Part shown: positions 19,066-27,608 of the stretch, piece after piece | How positions within the stretch are numbered: position 1 is the first letter of the stretch | How the letters are laid out: each line of letters starts with the position of its first letter | From: Mixta mediterraneensis | Lineage (GTDB): Bacteria; Pseudomonadota; Gammaproteobacteria; Enterobacterales; Enterobacteriaceae | NCBI RefSeq assembly: GCF_014946725.1 | Contig: NZ_JACFXY010000003.1 | Span: 124,001-188,000 of the forward strand | Direction: 5' to 3' | Length of the DNA: 64,000 nt | The notes under the pieces: model-generated | Seen by the model: the letters and a program-made list of their open reading frames with translations, nothing else | What the model was told of the DNA's origin: nothing | Databases searched by the model: none | Translations under genes and position numbers: made by a program

Positions 19066-19560
19066 TTAGAATGAGTTCGGATCATACTCTTTAGGAGCAG
19101 ATGAACCGGATTCCGGCGTCTGGGAAGCATTAGGTGCTGTATAGACAACGTCCTGCCCTTTCTTGATGAACTCAACCTTAATCAGGCGAGCCTTCAGGGA
19201 AGGACGGCTTTCACCGGCATGATCACCCGACTGCAGGGTGAACACTTCAGCTTTAAGCCCACTGAGAACGAAACCGATTAACACCTTTTCCTCTTCATCC
19301 ACCGCCTTCTGGCAGCGATTGATGAGTTTGGTGTTATCGGCGCCCGCGACAGTGACGTCGAAACGCTGGTAACTGGCATTATCTGTCGGACCGGTCAGGG
19401 CATTGATAACAGCGCAGGTGAACTCACCATTACCACTCTGAACACGGCGGATCGAACTCAGATAGCCGATACCGTTAACGTTGAGGTTGAAATACTCTTT
19501 TTTCTGAGTACCAGAAGCAGAGCCGTTTGAAGCAGGGGTTTGAGTCGTAGTTGCAGTCAT
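19066..19560 (-). CDS. DUF3577 (STY4534-like) integrative-element protein
   Basis: 164 residues with a Thr/Ser-rich N-terminus, then FNLNVNGIGYLSSIRRVQSG, QRFDVTVAG and VLIGFVLSGLKAEVFTL. This is the pattern of the DUF3577 proteins found between topB and ssb in SPI-7-like elements. The function is unknown; a nucleic-acid-related role is inferred from its neighbours. The ATG is preceded by GGAGAAACC. It lies 75 bases before ssb and probably shares its transcript. Confidence 0.75.
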   Translation of the reverse strand: MTATTTQTPASNGSASGTQKKEYFNLNVNGIGYLSSIRRVQSGNGEFTCAVINALTGPTDNASYQRFDVTVAGADNTKLINRCQKAVDEEEKVLIGFVLSGLKAEVFTLQSGDHAGESRPSLKARLIKVEFIKKGQDVVYTAPNASQTPESGSSAPKEYDPNSF

Positions 19561-20190
19561 GATGGTTTCTCCGGAGTAAAACTGAACAGGTTGCGGAGAA
19601 ACATCTGTCCCGTACGGGAAGTGTTTCCCGCAGGGAGGTCAGCAAGGTTTGCCGACTGGCTGAATAGGTGAAATGGACCTTAACCTGGTCATCAGGTCCC
19701 TGTTTGCAAAGGTTAACAGGTTTGAACCGACCGAAAGCGCCATCTCTCAGGTTATGATGGCATTGGCATGTGATTACCCTAAGGCGCTCCTCTCAAATCA
19801 CCGGAGCATTGGCAGTTGTCGGAACGACAACGATTAGCCTCTTTATCATTCATTCAGACGCCACGGTTGTCAACGCCGCAGCGTGCAAAAATTCATCAGC
19901 ACCAGAAAATAAAAAAGCGGTGCCCTGCGGCACCGCCTTCTGAGGTCTGCACCATCGACCTGAGGTTAACCTGCTTTCGCAGTGGCTCCGCAGGCTGAAA
20001 GGGCCCGGCACGGGTTTCACGGAGTTTATGTGCCTTACCGCCTCCCGTTCAGGTGTGGACGGGGCCGGTCAGACTGTATTCAGGCAGCACATGCATTAGA
20101 TGCTGCCTGAACCCGCAGTCACGGGGTGCGGCTTCAGAGCCGGGGTCACAATAACAGAGGCCACAACGCCCCGCAATCGGACAGGGTGGA
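19561..20190. other. 630-bp non-coding region with a topB terminator and inverted repeats
   Basis: No convincing gene is seen. A strong minus-strand terminator lies at 19917-19936 (GCGGTGCC-GCAG-GGCACCGC, then TTTTTT), suited to the topB operon. A perfect 11-bp inverted repeat (TTCAGGCAGCA at 20079-20089 and TGCTGCCTGAA at 20101-20111) lies between that terminator and topB. The segment 19561-19900 should contain the promoter and leader of the DUF3577-ssb unit; small hairpins are present but no clear -35/-10 pair. Confidence 0.6.
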
Positions 20191-22203
20191 TTAATTCTTC
20201 TTTGATTCAGGAGACTTAGCCCTGCGTGGACGTTTCTTTTTGCTGCTCCCGATGTTGATGACGCCTTTGCACGCCGGATAGCGCTGGCAGCTCCAGAATT
20301 CCCCTTTTTCTCCCCTGCGCAGGCGGGTCTTACCGCCGCAGAGCGGGCAGGCGGGTGTGGGCGGAACACGAATACGGACCTGCTGCTGTGCGCCCTGGCT
20401 GACCAGGTTGCGCGTCCAGCCAGCCTGCCGCTGCAGGAAGTCGTCCAGTGACATGCGACCGGCGGCGACCTCATCCAGCGCCTGCTCCCACAGCGCCGTC
20501 ATGCCAGGCTCAGTCAGTTGCGCCGGCAGGGCGTCAATCACATCGGCACCCAGTTCGGTCGCCATGATTTTACTGCCCTTACGCACAATAAAGTGACGGT
20601 TCAGCAGTTGTTCAACGATACCGGCGCGGGTGGCTTCGGTGCCCAGCCCGGCATTGTCTTTCAGCACTTTGCGCAGCGCGATGTCGGTGACAAATGCAGC
20701 GGCGTTCATCATGGCACCTATCAGCGTGGCAAAGGTATAGTGCGCCGGCGGGCGGGTCATCAACTGCGTGACCTCTGCACCGGTTACCGCGCAGCGGTCA
20801 TTCTGCGCCAGCGGCGGCAGGGCAATGCCAGACTCGTCATCGTCCTGGACCTCATTGTCACTGGCTTTGTCAAACAGGACCTTCCAGCCCTTTATCACTT
20901 CCGTCCGCCCGGTAGTGCGGAACAGCTGACCGCCGATATCGAACTGCAGTCGGGTAATATCGGACTCATGCAGGGGAAGGAACTGGGCCAGATAGTTACG
21001 CCGGATAAGCAGATAGACGTTACGCTCGGTCTCCGTCAGCGCGGACAACTGAAACGCGTTGCGGGTCGGGATGATACCGTGGTGTGCCGTGATTTTTTTG
21101 TCGTTCCAGATGCGCGAAGTAAATGCTCTGTCGAGGCGTGCCAGTACCGGCGCACATTCCGGGTCGGTGCGGCCGATGGCATCGAGCACACCGGCAATCT
21201 CCTCCCGCATGGATTCGGGCAGGTAACCGCAGTCGGTGCGGGGGTAGGTGGTGGCTTTGTGCTTTTCATACAGGCTCTGCGCGGTATCGAGCACCTGCTG
21301 CGGAGACATATCCCACAATCTGCCACAGGCCTGCTGAAGAGACCCCAGAGAAAACGCCAGCGGCGCGGCGGCTTTTTCCCGTTTTGTGTCGCATTCAGTC
21401 ACCACGGCCTGACCTGTCTGCCGGCAGAGCTGCGCCACCTGCTGCGCGATGTTCTGGTGAATACAGCGCTTTTCTTCATCGGTATACACCTTCGCCGGCA
21501 CCCACTGCGCCGGAAAGGTGAGACCCCCGGCCGAAATGAGCGCTTTAACCTGCCAGTAAGGCTTCGGCACGAAAGCGGCGATTTCCCGGTCCCGGCGGAC
21601 AACCAGCGCCAGAGTCGGCGTCTGTACCCGGCCGACCGAAACCACACCGTCGAAGCCGGCCTCGGCGGCACGCAGGGTATAAAGACGGGAGAGGTTCATA
21701 CCTATCAGCCAGTCGGCCCGGGCGCGCCCCAGTCCGGCGTGATACATACCGAGCGTGGCCTGACCGGGGCGGAGGTCCTGAAGCGCCGCGCGGATGCTGA
21801 GTTCATCCAGCGCAGACAGCCAGAGTCGCTGCACCGGGCCTTCCCAGCGGCAGTAATCCAGCAGCTCGCGCGCAATGACCTCACCCTCACGGTCAGCATC
21901 AGTGGCAATGACCACGTCGTCAACCTGACGCAGCAGCCGTTCGATGACTTTAAACTGATCCTGCGTCTCTTTTTTGACAACAACCTGCCAGGGTGCCGGC
22001 AGTATGGGCAGCGCAGAGAGAGACCAGGGTTTACCGTACTGCTGACCGTAGGCCTCCGGCGGGGCGGTTTCCAGCAGGTGCCCCACTGCCCAGGTGACAG
22101 TGACGCCACCGCCCGCCAGAAAGCCGTCACCACGTCGGATGGCACCGAGAACCCCGGCAAGGTCGCGCCCCTGAGAGGGTTTTTCACAGATATAAAGCCG
22201 CAT
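20191..22203 (-). CDS. topB: type IA DNA topoisomerase III of the integrative element
   Basis: 670 residues. An N-terminal TOPRIM domain has the acidic DADREGE motif (VVIATDADREGEVIA, about residues 100-114). The catalytic Tyr is in TTYPRTDCGYLP (about residue 323). A C-terminal zinc-finger-like cluster follows (CPLCGGKTRLRRGEKGEFWSCQRYPAC) with a basic tail (SSKKKRPRRAKSPESKKN). It resolves interlinked DNA during element replication or transfer. The 3' end and the preceding TIGR03761-like gene (16-base gap) are as in SPI-7-type elements. The gene appears intact. Confidence 0.93.
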   Translation of the reverse strand: MRLYICEKPSQGRDLAGVLGAIRRGDGFLAGGGVTVTWAVGHLLETAPPEAYGQQYGKPWSLSALPILPAPWQVVVKKETQDQFKVIERLLRQVDDVVIATDADREGEVIARELLDYCRWEGPVQRLWLSALDELSIRAALQDLRPGQATLGMYHAGLGRARADWLIGMNLSRLYTLRAAEAGFDGVVSVGRVQTPTLALVVRRDREIAAFVPKPYWQVKALISAGGLTFPAQWVPAKVYTDEEKRCIHQNIAQQVAQLCRQTGQAVVTECDTKREKAAAPLAFSLGSLQQACGRLWDMSPQQVLDTAQSLYEKHKATTYPRTDCGYLPESMREEIAGVLDAIGRTDPECAPVLARLDRAFTSRIWNDKKITAHHGIIPTRNAFQLSALTETERNVYLLIRRNYLAQFLPLHESDITRLQFDIGGQLFRTTGRTEVIKGWKVLFDKASDNEVQDDDESGIALPPLAQNDRCAVTGAEVTQLMTRPPAHYTFATLIGAMMNAAAFVTDIALRKVLKDNAGLGTEATRAGIVEQLLNRHFIVRKGSKIMATELGADVIDALPAQLTEPGMTALWEQALDEVAAGRMSLDDFLQRQAGWTRNLVSQGAQQQVRIRVPPTPACPLCGGKTRLRRGEKGEFWSCQRYPACKGVINIGSSKKKRPRRAKSPESKKN

Positions 22204-22219
22204 ACCTGCCTCCTGCGAC

Positions 22220-22951
22220 TCAGACTGCCTGATAACGCAGGCGCAGCAGGTTCACGCTCGCTTCATTAACAGGGGGCGAAAATGCTGAGCGCTTTTCTCC
22301 GAGCAGAACGGCACGATCGGGCTCACCCGCCTCCTGACAGGCTTTCTGCCAGACTTCATTATTCTCAACCGCATCCAGACGGGTTGCGCCGGTTTTACGA
22401 TATCGCAGCACGCATCCGTAAATTTCCCGCAGAAGGCGGCTGCCATCGCTGAGAAGATCATAGCGATGGGTACGGGAAATAACCCCATAGTGCGCAGCCT
22501 GAAGAACTCTTTTAGCAAACTGATCAAACCCCATCAGCAGGAACACGCAGCGATACCCCAGCGGAGTACCACTGAACACGGTCAGGTCCAGTGGTTCGGC
22601 AGCCTGGGCATCGCTGATGGTCACACCGGCCGGAATGAAGTTCATCTGCCTGTCCAGCGTTTCAATCAGCGTATTCATTTCTTTGCCGGCATACTCAATT
22701 TTTTCCTCCAGGGCCAGCATGACCATATCTGCCCAGGGATCATTCTGAAGTGAGTCTTTGTTAATGAGGGTGGCACGGTAAAGGAACTGGGGCATTCCCA
22801 TAATGGGTTGCTTTCCCTTTTTACCGTCCTCCCGCTTTTCAGCTTTTCTGCCTTCCCATAAACCGATCGCATAATTGGTATGGAGTTCAATATGAAGTTC
22901 GGACTGGAGCGCACCGGCCCGTTTTTGCTTTTCTGCCATCGTTGTCGTCAC
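22220..22951 (-). CDS. integrating-conjugative-element protein (TIGR03761/PFL_4669-like)
   Basis: 243 residues matching the conserved protein encoded just upstream of topB in SPI-7/PFL_4669-type elements: SELHIELHTNYAIGLWEGRKAEKR, GMPQFLYRATLINKDSLQNDPWADMVML, and LDRQMNFIPAGVTISD. No catalytic motif or membrane segment is seen, and the function is unknown. It lies 16 bases upstream of topB, so the two are likely cotranscribed. The family assignment is from memory of gene order and sequence character. Confidence 0.7.
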   Translation of the reverse strand: MTTTMAEKQKRAGALQSELHIELHTNYAIGLWEGRKAEKREDGKKGKQPIMGMPQFLYRATLINKDSLQNDPWADMVMLALEEKIEYAGKEMNTLIETLDRQMNFIPAGVTISDAQAAEPLDLTVFSGTPLGYRCVFLLMGFDQFAKRVLQAAHYGVISRTHRYDLLSDGSRLLREIYGCVLRYRKTGATRLDAVENNEVWQKACQEAGEPDRAVLLGEKRSAFSPPVNEASVNLLRLRYQAV

Positions 22952-23060
22952 CTGTATTCAGTTAAGAAGAGCTGGCATAGTCCTGAATCACACGCATGAC
23001 CAACAATGTGAAACTCATAATTACGGTTAAGAAATTAACAGCTGGTCAGATTCTGACCTT

Positions 23061-23144
23061 GTTGCGCCCCGCAACACTGCTCACTTTTTAGTCGCTGTTG
23101 CGCCCCGCAACACCGCTCACTTTTTAGTCGCTGTTGCGCCCTGG
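23061..23144. repeat. tandem 36-bp repeats with GTTGCG hairpins
   Basis: Two consecutive 36-bp units begin at 23061 and 23097 and differ at one base. A third, partial unit begins at 23133. Each starts with GTTGCG-CCC-CGCAAC, a short hairpin, followed by ACYGCTCACTTTTTAGTCGCT. They lie between the replication-gene fragment and the TIGR03761-like gene. They could be regulator-binding or attenuation elements. Confidence 0.8.
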
Positions 23145-23203
23145 TCTTTTTCAGTGCCTAATCTGCTGCCGTATGGCAGAAAGCTCAAATTTCAACCACC
23201 CAC

Positions 23204-23734
23204 TTATTTGGCAACACTCTGTCGAATGCTCTCGATCATCGTCCTGACCTCTTCCGCAGAGGGCCGGTTCGCAGGCTGAACAGGCAGGGTTGCTGCCGGC
23301 ACAGCACGCGTGCCGGTTGACCGGGGATTGTTGCTGCCGGAACCGGCAGGCACCGTGGCTTCCGGCAGACTCAGCTCTCCGCTGCGGGCACGACGCAGCA
23401 TCGTGAACAGCCAGCCCACCGGGTTGTTCAGCCTGCCAAGCCGCAGTTGCTCGCGCAGCATGTCAGCCAGCGTTTTCGCTACCGTTTCAGGCAGTGAGGC
23501 CATCTGGGTTGTCAGCATCTGACGGTCCTCGCTGTTCAGCCCGTTCACAAAATCGTCAGGCAGAAAATGTTCTCCACCCGGTACGTACGTTTTTTTATTC
23601 ACACTCTGTGTGAAAGAACGTACGTTACAGTCCGGATTTCGGACTCCGGTGTAACTCGTTGATTTCATACTGAGTCCTGATTCCGGACTCAGTGTTTTAT
23701 CCGGTAACGGGGTACTGAGTCCGTTTTCCGGACT
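23204..23734 (-). pseudogene. STY4528-like replication-protein fragment, 5' truncated by IS66
   Basis: The reading frame is open from the IS66 boundary at 23734 to the stop at 23204. It reads SPENGLSTPLPDKTLSPESGLS, with an apparently duplicated SPE(N/S)GLS motif, then MKSTSYTGVRNPDCNVRS. A helical C-terminal region follows (FVNGLNSEDRQMLTTQMASLP, NNPVGWLFTMLRRARSGEL) with a Pro/Ala-rich tail. Position next to the TIGR03761-like gene and sequence character suggest the STY4528 family of SPI-7 replication proteins. The Met at 23668 has no clear ribosome binding site, so it is probably internal. Confidence 0.55.
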
Positions 23735-23764
23735 GTAAGCGTCTCATCCAGACCGTATTGACGC

Positions 23765-25336
23765 TCAGACAAAAGTGAGATCGACCTTCCAGGGCAGCAG
23801 ATCACGGACCCGGTTCACCGGCCAGTCCTGGATATGACCGATGACGTAACGCAGCCACGCCTCCGGTTCCACGCCGTTAAGCCGGCAGGTGCCGATCAGC
23901 GAGTACAGTACCGCAGCACGTTCCCCGCCCGCGTCTGAACCCGCGAACAGCCAGTTTTTCCGCCCCAGGGCAACGCCACGCAGCGCGTTCTCTGCGATGT
24001 TATTGTCTATCTCGGCCCAGCCGTTGCTGCAGTACAGGTTCAGCGCATCCCACTGCTTCAGCAGGTACGAGAACGCCTTCGCCGTATCCGAGTGGCGCGA
24101 CAGCACCTTCATCTGTGCCTGTACCCAGTCGTACAGCGACTGCATCAGCGGGACCGTCTGCTCTTTCCGGACCGCCAGCCGCTCCTCTGCCGGGCTGCCG
24201 CGTATCTCCGCCTCGATGGCATACAGTTTACCGATGCGCTTCAGCGCTTCGGTTGTGACGTCGGTCGGTGTGCGGACGTGAACGTCATGGATTTTTCGCC
24301 GGGCGTGCGCCATGCAGGCCGCTTCGGCGATACGGCCGTCTTCGTACAGTGCGTTGTAGCCGCCGTAAGCATCGGCCTGCAGGATACCGCTGTATCCGGC
24401 AAGGTGTTGCTGCGGATGTATCCCCTTACGGTCCGGCGAGTACGCGAACCACACCGCCGGGGGAAGCGGTGAGCCCGCGTTACGGTCGTCCCGCACGTAG
24501 ACCCACAGCCGGGCCGTGCGGGTTTTACCGCTGCCCGGCTCCTGAACCGGCACAGGGATATCGTCGGTATGCACCTTGCCCGGAATCAGCACGTACTGGC
24601 GCAGCAGGTCATACAGCGGCTCCAGCAGTTCGCTGACCGCACCGGACCAGCGCCCCAGTGTGGCACGACTCAGCTCCACGCACTGACGCCGGTATATCTC
24701 TGACTGACGATAGTGAGGCGTGTGCTCTGCGAACTTTGCCGTGACGATGCGCGCCAGCAGCCCGGGACCCGCGTAGCTGCGCTCTATGGGTTTTGCCGGC
24801 ATGGTCGCCTGAACGATGTGGTCACATCCACAGCAGGCCAGTTTTGGCCGCTGCGTTTCGATAACCTTAAAGGCGCTGCTGATGAGCTCCAGCTGCTCCG
24901 ATACGTCGCAGCCCAGCGCGCTGAGCTCTCCGCCGCACGACGGGCAGGCGGTTTCTGCCGGCGACAGCGTGCGGGTTTCGCGGGGGAGTGTGGCCGGTAA
25001 TGGTTTACGGGCAGAAGACTGGCGCAGCGGTTGCGGAACCACCGGGTCATGCTGCTCACCCAGCGCCTCAGCCATCTCCTCCTGCAGGGCGCCGATGCGC
25101 TCTTCAGCCTCGCGCACCTGGCGCTGCGTTTTCTCACGCAGCTTTTCGGAGCTTTTGCCGAACTGCATGCGCTGAAGCTTAGTGATCAGCGCCTTCAGCC
25201 GGTTGATTTCGCTGGCGTACGCCGCCACCCGCTGTGAGAGCAGGCGGTTATACTCCGCCATTTTGCGGATGGTGGTCTGCTGCTCCAGCAGCAGCGCCCT
25301 GAGCCGGGCGTTTTCATCGGGAAGGGATGCGTCCAT
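23765..25336 (-). CDS. tnpC: IS66 transposase TnpC (copy B)
   Basis: 523 residues, differing from copy A by Trp instead of Gly in [21 protein letters not shown] plus at least one silent change in the same region. Domain layout is as in copy A: N-terminal coiled coil, CxxC zinc site, DDE core and the NNIAENALR block. With the family Trp present, this copy is the likelier functional transposase of the pair. Confidence 0.93.
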   Translation of the reverse strand: MDASLPDENARLRALLLEQQTTIRKMAEYNRLLSQRVAAYASEINRLKALITKLQRMQFGKSSEKLREKTQRQVREAEERIGALQEEMAEALGEQHDPVVPQPLRQSSARKPLPATLPRETRTLSPAETACPSCGGELSALGCDVSEQLELISSAFKVIETQRPKLACCGCDHIVQATMPAKPIERSYAGPGLLARIVTAKFAEHTPHYRQSEIYRRQCVELSRATLGRWSGAVSELLEPLYDLLRQYVLIPGKVHTDDIPVPVQEPGSGKTRTARLWVYVRDDRNAGSPLPPAVWFAYSPDRKGIHPQQHLAGYSGILQADAYGGYNALYEDGRIAEAACMAHARRKIHDVHVRTPTDVTTEALKRIGKLYAIEAEIRGSPAEERLAVRKEQTVPLMQSLYDWVQAQMKVLSRHSDTAKAFSYLLKQWDALNLYCSNGWAEIDNNIAENALRGVALGRKNWLFAGSDAGGERAAVLYSLIGTCRLNGVEPEAWLRYVIGHIQDWPVNRVRDLLPWKVDLTFV

Positions 25337-25355
25337 AACCCCATTTTACAGCAGG

Positions 25356-25703
25356 TTATATCCGCAGGCCAGGCCGTTCAGTCCGCTGTGGGTGCTTCCA
25401 GTTAATGCCTTCCAGCAGCATGGAGAGCTGCGCAGGCGTCAGATGCACTTTTCCGTCACGGGTCACCGGCCAGACGAAGCGCCCCCGCTCCAGTCGTTTG
25501 GTGAACAGGCACAGGCCGTCCCGGTCGGCCCACAGCACCTTTATCATGTCGCCGCGACGACCGCGAAAGATAAACAGATGACCGCTGAACGGATCGGTGC
25601 GAAGCGTGTTCTGCACTTTCGCTGCCAGCCCGTTGAAGCTACAGCGCATATCTGTCACGCCAGCAACCAGCCAGATCCGCGAACCTGCCGGAAAGCTAAT
25701 CAT
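25356..25703 (-). CDS. tnpB: IS66 accessory protein TnpB (copy B)
   Basis: 115 residues, indistinguishable from the copy A protein, with the conserved GRRGDMIKVLWADRDGL core. It overlaps tnpA by four bases and precedes tnpC by 19 bases, the normal IS66 operon layout. Confidence 0.93.
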   Translation of the reverse strand: MISFPAGSRIWLVAGVTDMRCSFNGLAAKVQNTLRTDPFSGHLFIFRGRRGDMIKVLWADRDGLCLFTKRLERGRFVWPVTRDGKVHLTPAQLSMLLEGINWKHPQRTERPGLRI

Positions 25704-26353
25704 GACTCACCCTCCCTGAGTTCGCTGACCAGTGCGCGCAGAAGTTCAGGCGTCAGCGGGCCAGTCAGGTTGAGGCTTCCACCTGGCAACGTCAGCCTGC
25801 AGCTGATGACCGGTGGCAGGTCTGCTGATACGACGCCGTTTTGCCTGGGCGGAGGGACAACAGGCTCCATAGTAACCGGAATCAGAGTCGCTCTGTTGGC
25901 CGGATCCAGTAGCCCCTGACGATGCAGATTGCGCCAGTTGAACAGCAGATTATCGTTAATGCCATGCTCACGGGCAATTTGAGCCACACAGGCGTCCGGC
26001 TGCAGGGTCAGCTCCGCCATGCGAATTTTGAATTCCAGAGGCCAGTCCGGCCGGCGTTTTTTTACAGGAAGATTTGTCTCAAGATTGAAGGCATAGAGCT
26101 CTTCCTCCAGGCGTTCAGGCGTGTATTCTTCCGACAATGGCCAGTTAATTCCGGTTCGTCGAAAACGCGTGAACATTTTATGTATGGCAGATGAGCTAAG
26201 GTTCAGTTGTTCTGCTATTTCACGGTAAGTCAGAGCCTCATTAAAGCGCAGGCTCAGCGCTGTGAAGATCCATGGTCTTCTGGTGTAAGGCGTATTTTTG
26301 TCCACGGTAGTGTCCATGTTCGCGAAAGTGTCCATGGTAGGAAACGCGGGCAA
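25700..26353 (-). CDS. tnpA: IS66 DNA-binding protein TnpA (copy B)
   Basis: 217 residues, indistinguishable from copy A, with a helix-turn-helix in LTYREIAEQLNLSSSAIHKM and a second Orf1-like segment (IAREHGINDNLLFNWR). It starts ten bases inside the right inverted repeat. Confidence 0.9.
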   Translation of the reverse strand: MPAFPTMDTFANMDTTVDKNTPYTRRPWIFTALSLRFNEALTYREIAEQLNLSSSAIHKMFTRFRRTGINWPLSEEYTPERLEEELYAFNLETNLPVKKRRPDWPLEFKIRMAELTLQPDACVAQIAREHGINDNLLFNWRNLHRQGLLDPANRATLIPVTMEPVVPPPRQNGVVSADLPPVISCRLTLPGGSLNLTGPLTPELLRALVSELREGES

Positions 26354-26385
26354 AAATAAAAGACGGTCTGGATGAGACGCTTACG

Positions 26386-26955
26386 GCGATCACTTCGGCG
26401 CTGTACGATATCGAAGGTGTGGAATCCCTGTCGTATCGTGAAAACTATACGGATGCGGATCAGGTTATTGATGGCGTTCCGCTGGTCAAACACAGTATCT
26501 ATGTTTGTGTTGATGGCGGGCCGCGTGAGGAAATCGCTGTTGCCCTGCTACGCACTAAAACAGCGGGGGCCGCGTACAATGGCAGTGAAACGGTTGAGGT
26601 GACAGAACCGTCCAGCGGTCAGGTGTATAACGTCAAATTTGACAGGCCAAAGGAAATTACCGTGTTTTGTCGGGTGACGGTGCGCAAAAGTCCCTTTGAT
26701 GCACAGACCCTAATTCCCGATGCGGTTGAAAAATGGGTAGCCGGTGAAACCGATACTGATGATGGCCTGGCGGTCGGGCATGACGTTTCGCCATTTGAAA
26801 TTGCGGCGGCGGTCAATACGGCTGAACCGCGATTGTTTGTGCTGAAGGTCGAGCTATCAACCGATGGCGTGACCTGGTCAACAGACGTGATCCCCGTGCA
26901 GATAAACGCCGTTGCCAGACTCAGGCGCAACGCCGTGCAGGTGGTTATCTTATGA
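26386..26955 (+). pseudogene. phage baseplate J-like (Mu gp47-like) protein, 5' truncated by IS66
   Basis: The frame is open from the IS66 edge and reads AITSALYDIEGVESLSYRENYTD..., the typical C-terminal part of baseplate J/gp47 proteins, with ICVDGGPREEIAVALLRTKTAG-type and FDRPKEITVFCRVTVRKSPFD-type segments. A GTG at 26419 is not a real start, as homology continues upstream. About 190 residues remain; the N-terminal half is missing. It overlaps the next gene by four bases (ATGA), as in intact tail modules. Confidence 0.85.
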
Positions 26956-27605
26956 CAATACAGTCCCTTGATTTTCATTCCGACTTGCTGAAAGCCATTC
27001 TGTGGCAGTATGAAAATTCGGATAATATTAAAGCACTGGCACACTATAAATCTGAGTATTTTAACCGGGCGACAGTGGAGTTCTGGCGTAACTGGTATCG
27101 CGATGTGTTTAATATCGATACCGCGAATGATTTTGGTCTGGCGGTATGGGGGCGCATTCTGGATGTGCCGCTGGGTATTGATGTTCCACCCAGCGACAAA
27201 AATAAAATCGGTTATGGTTTCGGCGCTAATAAGCGCAATTTTAAATCCAATTTCAGGCGCAACGCTGATTACACGCTGTCGCTGACCACAGCGCAAAAGC
27301 GTCTGCTGGTGAGAATGCGCTATTTCGCCCTGACGGAAAGCCCGACAATTACTAATATCAACGCCTTTCTTCAGCGCTTTTTCAGTGATGAGAACGGCAA
27401 AGTATTTGTCCTCGATTCCCTCGATATGTCTTACATCTGGTACGTGTTTAATTTTAACCCGGATGAAAGGTTGCGCCTGCTGCTTGATAATTTTGACCTG
27501 CTTCCACGTCCTTCTGGAGTAGGGGCTAAATACCGTATTGTCACCCGTCAGGCATTCGGCTTTGGCGAAAACCGTAAAAACTTCACAAATAACTTCGGAA
27601 ACTAA
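26952..27605 (+). CDS. phage tail protein, Mu gp48/DUF2313-like
   Basis: 217 residues following the baseplate J fragment, the standard order in Mu- and P2-like tail modules. Features include FHSDLLKAILWQYENSDNIKALAH at the start, ILDVPLGIDVPPSDKNKIGYGFG in the middle and LRLLLDNFDLLPRPSGVGAKY near the end. FGFGENRKNFTNNFGN at the C-terminus echoes GYGFGANKRNFKSNF inside the protein. It belongs to the baseplate periphery/tail-tip assembly. The gene is complete, but the operon upstream is lost, so it is probably not expressed as part of a phage. Confidence 0.78.
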   Translation: MTIQSLDFHSDLLKAILWQYENSDNIKALAHYKSEYFNRATVEFWRNWYRDVFNIDTANDFGLAVWGRILDVPLGIDVPPSDKNKIGYGFGANKRNFKSNFRRNADYTLSLTTAQKRLLVRMRYFALTESPTITNINAFLQRFFSDENGKVFVLDSLDMSYIWYVFNFNPDERLRLLLDNFDLLPRPSGVGAKYRIVTRQAFGFGENRKNFTNNFGN

Positions 27606-27608
27606 ACC

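Larger units (their letters stand above)
23735..26384 (-). mobile_element. IS66-family insertion sequence, copy B (2650 bp)
   Basis: Same element, orientation and length as copy A, with perfect 22-bp inverted repeats at 23735-23756 and 26363-26384. The flanking octamers (TCCGGACT left, GGCGATCA right) do not match each other, nor do they pair with copy A flanks. One side is the integrative-element fragment and the other a phage baseplate fragment, so this IS marks a recombination junction between two different mobile DNAs. Confidence 0.92.

Noticed and set aside
20518..22269. 583-residue plus-strand frame opposite topB
   Set aside because: Antisense shadow of a well-supported topoisomerase gene; its sequence is typical of a reverse-strand reading.
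23061..23144. Possible CRISPR array
   Set aside because: The 36-bp units are directly adjacent with no unique spacers, there are fewer than three copies, and no cas genes are present.
16750..23734. Conjugative transfer (tra) genes within the integrative block
   Set aside because: Apart from the pil operon, topB and ssb, no relaxase, coupling protein or mating-pair ATPase is encoded in this window.
26419..26955. GTG 26419 as the true start of the baseplate gene
   Set aside because: The reading frame and family resemblance continue upstream to the IS66 edge, so the gene is truncated rather than starting here.
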